Below, in pieces: positions 35,493 to 46,961 of a DNA stretch of 64,000 bases (the stretch's first letter is position 1; the number at the start of each line of letters is the position of its first letter). Location of the stretch: NCBI GenBank assembly GCA_946811695.1, contig OX328128.1:31687415-31751414 (forward strand), in the 5' to 3' direction. The stretch is from Gonocerus acuteangulatus. Lineage: Eukaryota; Arthropoda; Insecta; Hemiptera; Coreidae. The position numbers and the translations under genes are program-made. The notes under the pieces are model-generated. The model was not told the origin of the DNA. It saw nothing but the letters and a program-made list of their open reading frames with translations, and searched no databases.

Positions 35493-35755
35493 ATATATCG
35501 TCGTTACAAATGCAAAGTATCGAATGTGAAAATCACCACTTTTCAGAGTGGAAAAGCGTTTATTCATAACTTTTTTTGGGGACAGTCAAATATTCGGCGG
35601 ATATGACCTTTTCATAGAGGAATACTTTCCCTTTCATAGAGTGAACTAAGTTTCAAAATTTTGCCGTACACAAGTCCAGCAGAAATTAGTAAAGATTGAA
35701 AATGAAAGATGCATTTTCTCACACTCGATACTTTGCATTTGTATCGACGATAAAT
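35493..35755. mobile_element. MITE, ~265 bp
   Basis: Inverted ends: tatatcgtcgttacaaatgc at the left and gcatttgtatcgacgataa at the right, extending inward to gaatgtgaaaat / attttctcacac. The interior is not coding. A partial copy (one end only) lies at 41953-42105 within a Helitron-like element. Confidence 0.75.
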
Positions 35756-36169
35756 ATAATTAATGTTTACATATTTTATGTTATTTTCTGTTTTATGTAA
35801 CAGTATGTTATATAATGCTAGCTATTCGATGTAACATTGCTACTCTTGAAGGAAGGTCATAGGGCCACGGTTCCAATCAATTTCTCTGCTCCTGTAAAAA
35901 CATCCGCACGAATTCCTAGTCATCGGTAAACATAAATCGACTCGGCTACCGAGAAATTAACAAATATATCGTTTATAAACAATTCTGCTTATAATTTGAA
36001 TTAATGGCTAAAGTTAAAAACAAATTTGTTAAATGAAATATAAACAAGGTCTTTTTTTTTTTTTTAAATCCATTCATGGGAAAACAAATGCCAATTTTAA
36101 TCCTCCGAAGAAAATAATTATAAAAGCAACATCATTATTTATTTTTGTATTTATTATAGCTCAGAATAG

Positions 36170-36252
36170 ACATTTTTGTCGTATTTTTTCGTGCCGACTA
36201 GAAAATTTCTCGTTTCAGACCCCATATAGGTGATTCAAATTTGTGTTTATAC

Positions 36253-36325
<73 letters not shown>

Positions 36326-36460
36326 CCTGACGGCTCATAAATGGTCCGATTTTGATGAAATTTGGTACAAAAATCTTTCGTCTAATTTGAAAGATCGGTA
36401 ACCAGCAGAAATCGTCCTCCGGACCATGGCCTTTAGAGCGAAATTTGCGCAAGAAATAAT
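36170..36460 (-). repeat. Family H-related segment with (TA)n(GT)n
   Basis: Shares ccgattttgatgaaatttgg, gccgactagaaaattt and attcaaatttgtgt with family H copy C (reverse orientation). A TA tract (36248-36279) runs into (GT)n (36280-36323). The 3' hairpin is not visible, so it is a truncated relative. Confidence 0.5.
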
Positions 36461-36781
36461 CGGAACGCTTACCTTTTCGAGTTCATATGCATGATGGTAC
36501 TCGTTTTATAGGTTTCTTAACGTAGAAAACGAATGGAACCATTTTTAAAGCGATATCTGTAAGCGTTCTCGAGAAACACTGAAACACCTACTTTTCCAAA
36601 CTAATTTTTAGTTTGGGTATTCAGAAACGAAAATATCACGAAAACGGTTAGGAAATCGTTGGAGGTGGAAGGTGGCCATTCAAAAGCTTACTAAATTCCC
36701 TACCAAAAAAGTTCAATTGTAATTTTCGATGGGGCGATGCCAATAAGAGAGTGCTTAAAAATTCACAATTGTAAGTTTTGT

Positions 36782-36855
36782 TCTTTTCAACGGTTTTTTT
36801 TTTTGTTTTTTTTTTTACGGTGCTTCGGCAAATTTGGGCCATTAGCGCCGAACGG
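36782..36855 (-). repeat. SINE 3' tail fragment
   Basis: T-run then ttacggtgcttcgg and gccattagcgccgaacgg, matching the end of the SINE at 5584-5766 in the same orientation. Confidence 0.5.
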
Positions 36856-37157
36856 AGTTTTGTCACCGTGTTCCTAACCTTTTAATTGGTTATTGTTTTT
36901 TATAATTGTATTTAATAGTAAAATTAATATTTTAATAAAGTAAAGTATGAAAATGGGAAACGTATTGGTATTTTCTTATTTACGCGTCTTCGGAAACACT
37001 TGAAATACAAATACCAACCAGAACCTTAGAGGAGAACCTTTGGCAGACAGGGCCATGTCTAGACTCGATTTTAGCAATCGTATTAGTCTATTTTAACAGA
37101 TGATCTACAGCAGGCATGATTGATCATGTCATTCTCAGGTTGGGGAAGTGATTTGTG

Positions 37158-37214
37158 TTTTATGTGTTCCTGAAGATGAGGGGGAAAGGGACGTGAAACA
37201 CGTAGAACAAAATG
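37158..37214 (+). ncRNA. Hammerhead-like motif 4 (stem II poor)
   Basis: UGUUC-CUGAAGA, then 18 purine-rich bases, GAAAC-ACGUA-GAACA. Core boxes are intact and stem I (UGUUC/GAACA) is perfect; stem III matches the AC-loop-GU form. The stem II region (ugagggggaaagggacgu) cannot form a good helix. Probably a decayed motif. Confidence 0.55.
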
Positions 37215-37219
37215 AAGGA

Positions 37220-38660
37220 TTACTAAAGAATAATGTATAGTTAAAAATTTCCGTTGAGGTGCTGATCAAATTCAAAGGTGTTTTTTAATAAAGACAATTT
37301 TTTTTAAAAATATTGATTGTCCGATTAATTTTTAAAACGTGCGTGAATTGAACTTTGAAATAAACTTTCACGTTGTGTTATTTAATTGTAAAATTCGGCA
37401 GTTTCCCTGTTTGCATATTTATCTCTCCAATTACACAATGATGGAATTCACCTTTCCATAAATAGAAAGGTTGGATCGCTGAATGGAGAACGGGTTTGGA
37501 ATAGCTGGATTAATCTCCAACAGGTGTTTTTCGCCAACCATCTTGTTTTCGGATTATATACCCAATGTCAGATTACTGGATTAGGTTTTTTTTAATATTT
37601 TTTTTTTGCCATACGAGTTAATGCCGCATTTGGGTTACATGCTGATTCTCCCATTCTATAAGCTAAAGGGCAAAAAACTAAAGAGTATATCACCGCCGTA
37701 AAAGTCAAAAAAGATCAGAAACTCGATGTGGACACATAAAAATAATATGATTTTATTAGATTACTGTTAATTTATTCAATATCATATTTAAGTCGCAAAG
37801 ATTTTTTTTTTTCAGCCCGGAAAGTAGAAAGTTGCTCATACCTACTTGGGGTGAAAATATATTTTTTTTCTTTTAATTTTACCTCCTGATAGGAACTTAA
37901 GGTATGATTAATAAATCATTTTCATTAATTCACATATTTTATTTGTTGTAACTTCCGCCTGATAAATAATTAGGTGAAATTAATTGTGTCACTTCTTAAT
38001 AATTAGTAAGACTTTTAAGGAAGGACCGAAATAAAAATTAAATTTTTCCAAAACATTATGACAAAAAAATTACTTCGCAATTTATATTTTTAAAATTAAT
38101 GAATAACGGTTGACGTTTTTATACAAGATGTAGGGAAAGTTGTTGCGCTGCACAAATGGAATAAAATAAATAATAGATACAAATATCTGTTTCATTAACG
38201 AATTTATCAAGGAAAATGATTACAACATTTGTTTAGATTGAAAGACTTAATTTAAGAACCTGGATACATTTGGAGCAACAAAGTGTGTCGGTTGGCTATG
38301 TCTAATTTATAAGACAGAGTTAAACATGTCGGCTTGGAGAAACGCTCCGAGGTTTGCCGGGTTAAAAATTCACAAGTTTCCCCAAACAGTTTTGTCGGCA
38401 GAATTTAAAAAGAAGTTCCTTTGAAGATGCCGCTCTCCCTCCAGGCCTTCCTCTCTCTTCATCCATTACTAATGCAGTCGATCCTACGTCGGAAGTCTAA
38501 CGAAAAAATTCAATGCAACTCCCAAAGTCTTTTCTAAAAGTATTTTTCATTTTATTTCTTCAAGAATTGAGTAATAGCGAATTTTCAGTGGACGTAGCTT
38601 AAGAGAATATTTTATGAACGTGAATAAATCTTAATGCATCCAAACTGAACAGATATAATT
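37220..38660. other. No recognisable feature
   Basis: About 1.4 kb of AT-rich sequence without a gene, tandem repeat or known element that I can support. Confidence 0.5.
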
Positions 38661-38664
38661 ATAC

Positions 38665-38700
38665 TTTTAGCGCGTTTACTCCCTCCCTCGTTAGGTATGA
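38665..38700 (-). repeat. Family H 3' end fragment
   Basis: tttagcgcgtttactccctccctc resembles, in reverse, the hairpin plus GCGCTAAA end of family H. The hairpin partner arm has been lost. Confidence 0.35.
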
Positions 38701-38839
38701 AACTTTCTTATGACTCCGACAAGAACGTTCCACGTTTCATGAAGTTATGCAGCATAACTTCCTTCTTTCAAAACTTAATAAAACAATTATATGAGTCACA
38801 AAAGTTTTGTTTGTTTTTCTATCATGTAGATGCAGTAAA

Positions 38840-39240
38840 TTATAGTTTTGCTATAAGCAGTACTGGAGGTCGAATCTGGTGGGTGACGTTCCTCATCCTC
38901 CAAACTCTTGAGTATAACGTAGTGATGGGCGATGGGAGTTTGTTTCCAATTCCATTCTGGATATCGATCTTCAAATCTTGTAGGGTCCCTGCACGATTCA
39001 CAAAAACACGAAACCATTCAAACGAGTCCAAAAAACCTCAAAGCAAGAAATCACAAGAGGTCAAATCGGGAGAGCGGGCCGGTTCCAAATCGAACCTAAT
39101 TGATATTAAGCGCTCTGGGAAGTGCTCCCGCAAAACTGCCATCGATCCTATTAAAGTTTGTGCTACTGCACCGTATTATTGGAACCAAATGTATCTTAAG
39201 CCCAACTCATGTAGCCATTGAAAAATCGCCTATACCATGG
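38840..39240 (-). pseudogene. Tc1/mariner-superfamily transposase remnant (RSPDLT type)
   Basis: Minus strand reads QWLHELGLRYIWFQ, a stop, YGAVAQT, LREHFPERLISIRFDLEPA, then RSPDLTSCDFLL and GFLDS. The order FQ-DGA-xxH...FPxRxIxR...W-P-RSPDLTxxDFFLWGYLK is that of an arthropod-rich DDE transposase group in the Tc1/mariner (IS630) superfamily, with the catalytic D of SPDLT kept and the earlier QQDGA aspartate lost. Internal stops and frameshifts make it a pseudogene. The 174-residue plus-strand frame over the same region is a shadow. Confidence 0.7.
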
Positions 39241-39599
39241 TAACATACCGGTCCGAATTCTTTAGTTTTATATCTTTCAAAGCGACTTCAGGTCGACTTT
39301 ATATTAGAAGTTCCTCCTGTAGCCGAGCCCTCCTCACTAAATAATTTTATTGCTCTTAACCCGAAATGCTCCTGCGAAGATGTTTTACAATACTGCAGCC
39401 AGATAAAACGGGTTGTTAGTCAGTCTTTGCCTGGCACTCACTTCCTCGGAAGCTGACACCACCCCTCTCTGGGAAGCCAACACATCCGACTTTATTGTTT
39501 TTACTCGGTAACATACCACCGAAGCACAAACGTATCTAAAACATCCGTTAAAATTGGTCTCTCTTTGGAACATCATTTGGTTCCAAATGATTCATTGGT

Positions 39600-40462
39600 T
39601 TTTGTTTCACCAGGCCGCCGTTTTTAATTGGTCCTTACCTATGTATAAAATGTATCTGTTACAAATATTTGTTTGCTGCCTATAAAAGTTATCTTAAGGA
39701 ATATAGGTATAGCGTATTAATTGCAGCTTGGCCCTGTAAGTATTCAATGTATCTCACCTCTTATAACGTTGTCATTAAATGGTAATGTTTCTGTCCGTTT
39801 TTATTAACCTTCCATTCTTTGAATGTTTCGACATAGCAGCAGAATTTCCTATGATTGGCTCTTAAATTTCCCATCTCAAAAAATTGTAATTAAAATATCA
39901 TAACTGGATTTAATGACCTACGAACTTGACAGGTCTTAAACCTAGCCCCAAAAAATAATATATATATATAATTGATACAGCGTAATCAATACCTCATTAA
40001 GAAGAGAGCACGCTATTTCTGCAATCCTATTCTGAAATTCTGGGAACATGTCCGATTGTGAAGGATATATTGAAGGCAGACATGAGGAATTCTAATGGTG
40101 CATCCATGAGCTTCAATGAGAAGATAGCACCCATTGTCCGGGTCATGTTCATGGGGTACAACTAGAGGATTATGGCATGGAAATCTCATTACTGTCCACT
40201 ATTACACAGAGTTTAGAGATAATCGATAGTTCATTATCACCTCGTTCACATCGATAGAGGATTCCCCGCCGATTCCTTGGCCCCGTTTTCCCGGGGAATT
40301 CACTTAATGAACTCGCCGCGCGGTGTCCTTATCGTCTCAGTTTAATTCCTGAACCACAATTCAAGGGCCAGTTTTCCCATGTTTCTGAAAATAAGACATC
40401 TGGACCAATAGGCCGATTTCGTTATTCGTGAATAACGAACTCTCCCTATCTTTGGTATCGGA

Positions 40463-40518
<56 letters not shown>

Positions 40519-40565
40519 CCACAAGAATATCTATTTATTAGATATCTGATTTATGAAGTTTCCTA
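39600..40565. other. No gene; TA microsatellite
   Basis: Unassigned sequence containing a (TA)n tract at 40473-40516. The short Tyr/Ile-rich frame is an artefact. Confidence 0.5.
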
Positions 40566-40570
40566 TTCTA

Positions 40571-41058
40571 AAGACACCATACATATATTCTTATGTATTT
40601 CGTCACACTGAATCCGAGTCCGTAGTCCATTTCACTCCAGCACGTCAGGTGCAAGGGCATTTGAAGGTCAAAGCTCGTATAAAGTTTGAGAAAAAATAAC
40701 TAGCGCTTACATAGTTTTGAGGGTCGCGAAATTCTAATCCGATCTTTGTCACCTAAATCAAGGTCATTTCAAGGATAAAAATGTTTATTTATCTAAAAAT
40801 GAATCTGCAGTCAAAAAATCATTTTTGCAAAATATACATATTTGTCCTTGAAATGACCTTGAGTTAGCACCTATGAGGGGAAACTGACCTCGAATTCAGC
40901 GGTCCTCAAAACCTCGGAAGCTCTAGTTATTTCTTCTTAAACGACTTCAGTCAAAATATGACCTTCAAATGCCCTTAAACCTGACGTGATGGGGTGAAAC
41001 AAACACAGGATTCGGATTCAGCGTGTCTATATAAATAAGAATATATGTATGGTGTCTT
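40571..41058. mobile_element. Palindromic MITE, ~490 bp
   Basis: aagacaccatacatatattc at the left pairs with gaatatatgtatggtgtctt at the right. The arms continue inward with moderate divergence (ggcatttgaaggtca / tgaccttcaaatgccc; tcaaggtcatttcaagga / tccttgaaatgaccttga). Non-coding, fold-back type. Confidence 0.85.
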
Positions 41059-41059
41059 T

Positions 41060-41650
41060 GGAAAAGAACACGCTTTTTTATTTTGTGTGCCTGTGTAATT
41101 TTCATGAGTTTTCCATCGCCTGTATCTGAGAAAAGCTTCAAACATTATATTACATCTATTAGTACATTACCTTAAAATGTCCTAAGTTTATCTTTAAAAT
41201 GTCCAAAGTTATGAGAAGGTCAAAATCTGCTTTAATACTTCGTGTAATATACACACAACGTGCTTAGGCTGGTACTTGGATGGCACATAGATATCTAGGA
41301 TCTAAAATATATACAATCATTACAAAACACAAAATACGGTCCTAAATGGAAAAGCATTCGCCAGGGAGTTACTACAAATCTATTTAGGATTGAGAAACGC
41401 TGATGTAAAAGCTATGATACGAATCCAATGACCTAGTTATGGAATAAGAGTATAGTCGAAGATATATTCCCCTAATGTTGGAGATTATTCCAGCATTTGG
41501 CGAGGAAGTCTGCAGTAATGCTGTAATAATATCCAACAGCTGTTCGGTCTCCTACCTTACTCCCTCTACAAAGGTCGTTCCTTATGTGGGGAGCAGTTTC
41601 TATTTAGGACAACTCAACGAGGCTAGATTCACTCTAATATCTCTTTCTTA
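41060..41650. other. No recognisable feature
   Basis: No supported gene. The frame that begins at 41475 runs into the Helitron-like 3' end and is not a gene. Confidence 0.4.
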
Positions 41651-41654
41651 TTGT

Positions 41655-42341
41655 CTAGCTGTTACCCTGTGTGCCATGCTACACCTACTTTCTGCCTATG
41701 ACTCTCCCCGTATCAAGAACTATCTGTATACCCAGTTACGTCAAAATCGGTCAAACGGTGTGAATTTGTTTATATCTGCCTAGTAATTCCTGAAACAGCC
41801 AACAGAGGCCAGCACCACAGCAATTCATTAAACAGCCGAAAGAGGCCAGTAGCACAGCCTGCGAGTATATAGCTCTTATCAAAGAAAGGCCAGCACTCCT
41901 TAGTTAGACAGTGACTGTGGATATAAAATTGAAATAAACTGCATTACATGATTATATCGTCGATACAAATGCAAACTAACGAATATGAAAAAATGCATAT
42001 TTCATTGTCCATCTTTAATAATTTCTGCTGGACTTATTTACGGCAAATTCTTCAATCTGGCTTCACTCTATTAAAGGGAAAGTATTCCACTATCAAAAGG
42101 TCAAATCTCTGAATCTGAATGGTTCAGTGTAGCCAATTTTTCTTGAACAAAACTTTTGACCTTTTGACCAAATTTTAAAATTTGACTATTTTGACTTAGC
42201 CTAGGAGATTTCCCGTATCAAGACCTACCAGTGTGCCAAGTTTGGTCAACATCGGTCAAACAGTGTTGATTTGTAGAAGGAACAAACAGACATACGGACA
42301 AACAGACAAACGGACCGTCACGTGATTTATATATAAATAGA
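41655..42341 (-). mobile_element. Helitron-like element, minus strand, with MITE fragment
   Basis: Reading the minus strand: 5' end A|TCTATTTATATATAAATC (42341), a ctgtttgtccg...accgttt module, and 3' end catggcacacagggtaacag then CTAG near 41655. Gross structure matches the 59.5-kb and 21-24.6 kb elements. A half-MITE of the 35.5-kb type is nested at about 41953-42105. No coding content. Confidence 0.55.
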
Positions 42342-42727
42342 TTGGTTTAAATGGTTAGGGAAAGAAACCTGAATTTTTGATTTTTTGCTCTATTTATCCT
42401 CGGGACTGTATGGAAGAGTTCGACAAGAACTTCTTAAGTACCCAACAAAATACTATTTATACATTGAGAACAAATAGCGTGTTCTCTGATTTTCTTTATA
42501 TTTAACAAAATTGTTCCGAGATTTTTTTTTTATTTACGCATACCTCATCATTGTTATTTTAGTTGTTTCTACGATATCATTAGCGTAACCCTCAGCAATG
42601 GTTTTACAGATGCACCCTGGACTTGTAAGTAATCATAAACAGTATTTTGATGGTAGATTTATTCTGGTTTAAGTCCCAGTATCTTAAAAAAAAACTTCTT
42701 TTTTTTTTTTTTTATAAGAAAGTTTGT

Positions 42728-42778
42728 AGTTTTATTTTTTCCGACGTTTCGGATTGAAGTTCAAGCCTTCAACAGAAT
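42728..42778 (-). ncRNA. Hammerhead-like motif 5 (core mutated)
   Basis: Minus strand: AUU-CUGUUGA, stem II GGCUUGAA/UUCAAUCC (one mismatch), GAAAC-GUC-GG. The invariant A6 of CUGANGA is U here, which should abolish catalysis. Overall layout matches motifs 3, 8 and 9. A T-run and an A-run lie next to it. Confidence 0.55.
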
Positions 42779-43056
42779 GAAAACAGACTTCATGATGAGA
42801 AGAAGGAGAACAATGCCTCACGGATTCTTCTCCTCAGTAAGCATATTTTTATTTTTTATTTTTGGCAGCTTAAAATTAATTTAGGATCTTTATGTTTTAA
42901 GGAGCTGTTTGATGTTGATTATAGGATAACATAGCCCATTAAAGTTCGGTTAAATCAGTTAGATAGCATTTGCATAATAATTTTGCAACTGAAGTATAAA
43001 TGAAAAAAATAACATTTCTTGAATATGAAAACCCCAAACGACTTCACATATTTGAA

Positions 43057-43103
43057 ATATATATATATATATGTGTGTGTGCGTGTGCGTGTGTGTGTGT
43101 GCG

Positions 43104-43153
<50 letters not shown>

Positions 43154-43162
43154 CATATATAT
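43057..43162. repeat. (TA)n(GT)n microsatellite
   Basis: TA tract followed by a long GT repeat with a few C and T variants, then TA again, directly before the 43,165 TIR element. Confidence 0.95.
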
Positions 43163-43164
43163 AT

Positions 43165-44536
43165 TAGGGTGTATCTATTTTTAACTTTTTTTTGGTTTCC
43201 AAATTCCAAGTTGAAAAAAAGTTGCTACTAGGCACCACAAAGTACTACTAAAAATTTCGGATTTTTAAAAAAATGTTTAGGTCTCCCGCACAAGGCCTAA
43301 AGTTTAGAAAATTAACTAAAAAAGTCACTTTTTACAAAAATATTAAATTAACCTAAAACACTTTTATTCTACGTTGCACACGTTAGACATTCAATCATCT
43401 GTACTATCACTAGAATCGATGTTATCAACAGATTTTAACTTTTGGCCCTCAATTTTGTTTACAGCTACCTTTAATAAAGCTTGTGAACCAAATTTATCTT
43501 TCTAATCGCTTTTTTAGGTTTTTTAGTTTCGCTTTTGCCGCACTCTGCAATTGACATCAAACAAGGACCATGTTGGACGACCAAAAACTCGTGTTCTGGT
43601 GCCGGGACTTTTTTGGCAATAGAGAAATGCAGTTGCTGGGGTCACATTTACCTTTCACATTTGTACATGCTGAGTATAAATATCAACCACTCCAGTTTTA
43701 GTTTTGGGCTGAAAGCTAGTAACTGAATCTTTGTAGGATACTTCCTGTTAGACCCTGAACACTTTTTAATTTTCTCAAGTTGCTCGTGCTGACTTTTAAC
43801 CATGAACATTGAGTTTTTGGTGCCACTAAGAGGAATAGAAGCTCATTTCCTTATCTCCTCAAGTTTTGAAGCAACTCTCAATGCAATTACCTTCATTGCA
43901 GGCAGATAAATTCCCTCTTGTTTCATTTCAATGTTTGCCCATTCAAAATACTTCAATACGTCCATCTTGATCCGCAGGACATTAAAACTACTCACATCAA
44001 TAGGTTGTCCTATAACCGGCATGTCGGTAGTTTGTCTAGATAAATGCCGTTATTTCCTCATCTTCAACATAACGACAATCACTCAATTGAGTCTTAGAAA
44101 CAGGACTATCGCACTCAAAACACAACTGCTACTGCTTGCCGTCAGAAAAGTGCTGACAAGTCCGCGCGGTGATTCATACGTGGCGCGTCTCCGCGGTGCG
44201 ATAGTCTGGCCTTCCCCCGCCCCCTTGCTTCGTGTTGAAATTGTCATCATTGTTTCACATATAACAACAATTCCAGCCAGGTTTTAGTTATATTTAAGGT
44301 TTAAACCATGAACCACACCAATATCAAAGTACTAAAAAATTTCAAAATTGTGCTGAAATTTACGACTTTTAGGCCTCGTGCGGGAGACCTAAATGATGTG
44401 ATATATTTTTACTATTGCTAAACATTTTTTTTAGAAATCCAAAAAATTTTGTGGTACAATGTGGTGCCTAGTAGCAACTTTTTTTTTCAACTTGGAATTT
44501 AGAAACAAAAAAAAGTTAAAAATCGGTACACCCTAA
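43165..44536 (-). mobile_element. 1.37-kb TIR DNA element with decayed frame
   Basis: Inverted ends of over 100 bases: the left begins tagggtgta and the right ends tacacccta, and both contain ttgctactaggcaccaca-like and gtctcccgca-like blocks. Inside, the minus strand holds broken frames: DVLKYFEWANIEMKQEGIYL, PAMKVIALRVASKLEEI, a stop, then MFMVKSQHEQLEKIKK and KYPTKIQLLAFSPKLKLEWL. I do not recognise the family. It may be a transposase or an accessory protein of the element. A GC-rich segment near 44155-44220 is unlike its surroundings. Confidence 0.65.
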
Positions 44537-44587
44537 TGTATATACATACATATACATATACGACTTTTTTCTCTAGCGGTCTCGATC

Positions 44588-44702
44588 CTCCTTTCTGCGC
44601 AATGTATAGCAACGCCTCATTCCCTTACCTAACAGCAAGGATGAATGACAGCCAGAAGAAGCCGGAGATGAATCCGGCGAAATAATGCGCAGAAAGGAGG
44701 AA
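44588..44702 (+). ncRNA. Hammerhead-like motif 12 within a palindrome (core mutated)
   Basis: At 44651-44690: C-AGAAGA (U4 of CUGANGA is A), stem II GCCGGA/UCCGGC with GAUGAA loop, GAAAU-AAU-G and CGCAG. Sequence and spacing parallel motif 2. ctcctttctgcgca (44590-44604) and tgcgcagaaaggag (44685-44699) are inverted, so the segment forms a larger hairpin, as in opposed Penelope termini. Confidence 0.5.
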
Positions 44703-44884
44703 CAAAACCTCTGGAGAAAGAAGCTGCATCACCACAAATTCATTTAAAGCCAAGCAGTTTAAAACTAAGCATATATATACATATATATATATGTATATAC
44801 ATATATATATATATATTTATTTTCATAAATATGGCAAAGGTCCAAATAATAGTACTCCAGATTCTTGCACTATTTTATTTTTGA

Positions 44885-44933
44885 TACGCCCTACATGTTT
44901 CGTGGCCTTATGCCACCTCCTCAGGGGCCACTA
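44885..44933 (-). ncRNA. Hammerhead motif 6 (intact core), Penelope left repeat
   Basis: Minus strand: GCCC-CUGAGGA, stem II GUGGC/GCCAC with AUAAG loop, GAAAC-AUGUA, then GGGC. Stem I GCCC/GGGC pairs fully; all invariant bases are present; H17 = A, so cleavage is expected between GUA and GGGC. It lies downstream of the RT frame on the sense strand. Confidence 0.8.
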
Positions 44934-45221
44934 AATCCTAAAAACATTTTTTACAAATTTTTAATGCCTTATTTTAGTAAATTTAATAATAATTATACAT
45001 CGAGTAACATTAAAATTCCTATACTAACCCCTAAACTTTATATGTAAAATATAATAATAAAAATAATATTGTTATATTGTACATACCCTATGTGTGGTCA
45101 GCTCGCCACCCATACAATGACTGAGGCTAGCTAAATACCTGTGTGGAGAGGCTTAGTAATCAGCTTATTAAGATAAGTTGTATAAAGGTTTGTACTATTG
45201 CTTTTTCCCTTGGATTGTTCG

Positions 45222-46868
45222 CTATTTTCTAATGTTATTGTAAAATATCTTATCTAAAAATTTAATTTCTGTTTGTTTATTTACCGAGTTCCTGTTTTTT
45301 ATTATGTGGATATTTTCTTTTATTTTTCGTTTAATGTTGTTTCTGTCCTTGTCAACTATTGCTATGTCGTCCAAGTCAAATGTATGTCCGTTCTTAATTG
45401 CGTGGTCCGTTAGAGCTGTTGTATTTGATTTCTCGTCTATATTTTTGGCATGCTGCTTAATTCTATTCTTTAGTATTTGTGATGATTCCCCTATGTAGCA
45501 CTTGTTACAATCTTTACATTTAACTTTATATACGTTATATTTTGAATTTATTTTATTTATTTGGTCCTTAATTTTGCTGAAATTCTTTTCTATTTTGTTG
45601 TTATATTTCCAGCTAATTTTGCAAATCCCGTTACAGATTAGTTTCATCCTGTTTGCTATTGCTGGGTGAAAATCAAATGAATAAAAATTATTTTCTATTT
45701 GCTCGCGTTCTCTCTTGGATTCCTGAATGTTTTCACTCCTATTTTGACTAATTATATGATTATTTATGATGCTTCCCTTATGTATTTTTTTAGTTTCCAA
45801 ATTATTAAAAAAATGTTTTATTTGTGTCTGGATAAATGTTCTCTTCTTTTTTATCGAATCTGACCGTGTTTCGTCATGTTCCATATCCCTTTTTCTTTTA
45901 CCATTAGTTTTAACATTGTCCCTTACGATTTGTTCGTTGCATTTGATACGTTTTGCAGGTTTTTCATTAGTACTAATATCCAGCGAACTCCGTTTTCTTT
46001 TAATCCGTCTGTCAAGTAAGTCCTCAAAAAACTCCTCAGTAAAGTGGAACAATTTTATATTAAAATTTTTAATGTCATCTTTCTTATTTTTCGTGTAACA
46101 AACACTATTTTCCGCTTTTTTTATTTGTATGTCTACTAGTTTCGAGGGGAAGTTATTTTTATTAAATATTTTTCTAATTCTATTTTTGATTTCATTGAAA
46201 TATTGAGGTGATGTTCTATTTAAGGCAGTTAATGTTCTATTATATACCAAATTTTTTTTGAAACTAAGAGGATGATTGGAGTAAAAATTAATTGTTCTGT
46301 CAGAGTGATATTCCTTAGAAAACCATTTAAAATCAATCCAATTATTTTTATTTCTTGATAGTTCCAAGTCCAAAAAGGTAATTCTGCCGTTTGCTTCTAT
46401 TTCTTTTGTGAATTTTAATGTATCGCACTTTTTGTTAAAAATCTCAAGTAATGGGTCAATATTGTTTTCATGAACCGCTAAAATTATGTCGTCCACATAT
46501 TTATATAAAAATTGTATATGAATATCCGAATCTAACATGATTTCCTTTAAAATTTGGTTTAAAACAATCCCACTTATTGCTACCGAAAGAGGATTCCCCA
46601 TTTGTATACCGAAAGTCTGTTTGTAAAATTTGTCATTAAACCTGAAATATCCAGTACTGCAACACAATCGAATGCCTTCTATGAACAAATCCTTATTTTT
46701 GATTTTAGTAAATTTTTCAATCTTATCCCAATTGTTGTTAATTATTTTTATTGCAAGATCAACTGGAATGTTGGGAAACATGTTTATTACATCGAATGAA
46801 ACTAGCTTGTACCCAGGAAGAATTTGAACGGTTTGAATTTTGCATTTTAAATCCACACCACTCAACAC
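45222..46868 (-). CDS. Penelope-like reverse transcriptase/GIY-YIG endonuclease, 5' truncated
   Basis: The 548-codon frame encodes a retroelement polymerase and nuclease. Visible RT blocks: KLVSFDVINMFPNIP (palm motif A, residues ~20-35), QTFGIQMGNPLSVAISG (motif B, ~85-100), YKYVDDIILAV (motif C, YVDD, ~122-132), and GRITFLDLELS (~160). A basic linker (KRKR, KKKR; possible nuclear signals) spans ~290-350. The C-terminal GIY-YIG nuclease has YNVYKVKCKDCNKCYIG with a Cys cluster, then NRIKQH, DHAIKNGH, and KENIHI with the likely catalytic E. The N-terminal RT fingers are missing: the first codon is GTG, and the frame runs open into the right inverted repeat, so no true start exists. No internal stop or frameshift, so it is a young truncated copy. 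Confidence 0.92.
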   Translation of the reverse strand: MLSGVDLKCKIQTVQILPGYKLVSFDVINMFPNIPVDLAIKIINNNWDKIEKFTKIKNKDLFIEGIRLCCSTGYFRFNDKFYKQTFGIQMGNPLSVAISGIVLNQILKEIMLDSDIHIQFLYKYVDDIILAVHENNIDPLLEIFNKKCDTLKFTKEIEANGRITFLDLELSRNKNNWIDFKWFSKEYHSDRTINFYSNHPLSFKKNLVYNRTLTALNRTSPQYFNEIKNRIRKIFNKNNFPSKLVDIQIKKAENSVCYTKNKKDDIKNFNIKLFHFTEEFFEDLLDRRIKRKRSSLDISTNEKPAKRIKCNEQIVRDNVKTNGKRKRDMEHDETRSDSIKKKRTFIQTQIKHFFNNLETKKIHKGSIINNHIISQNRSENIQESKREREQIENNFYSFDFHPAIANRMKLICNGICKISWKYNNKIEKNFSKIKDQINKINSKYNVYKVKCKDCNKCYIGESSQILKNRIKQHAKNIDEKSNTTALTDHAIKNGHTFDLDDIAIVDKDRNNIKRKIKENIHIIKNRNSVNKQTEIKFLDKIFYNNIRK

Positions 46869-46961
46869 ATCAAAGGGGTTGTCTTGAGCATGATGTATAA
46901 TTATTATTAAATTTACTAAAATAAGGCATTAAAAATTTGTAAAAAATGTTTTTAGGATTTA

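Noticed and set aside
38697..39221. 174-codon plus-strand frame
   Set aside because: Antisense shadow of the minus-strand transposase relic containing RSPDLT.
42955..43231. Thr/His and Val/Cys frames
   Set aside because: They derive from the (GT)n/(CA)n microsatellite.
45304..46827. Plus-strand frames of 64-110 codons
   Set aside because: Shadows of the Penelope-like RT frame on the minus strand.
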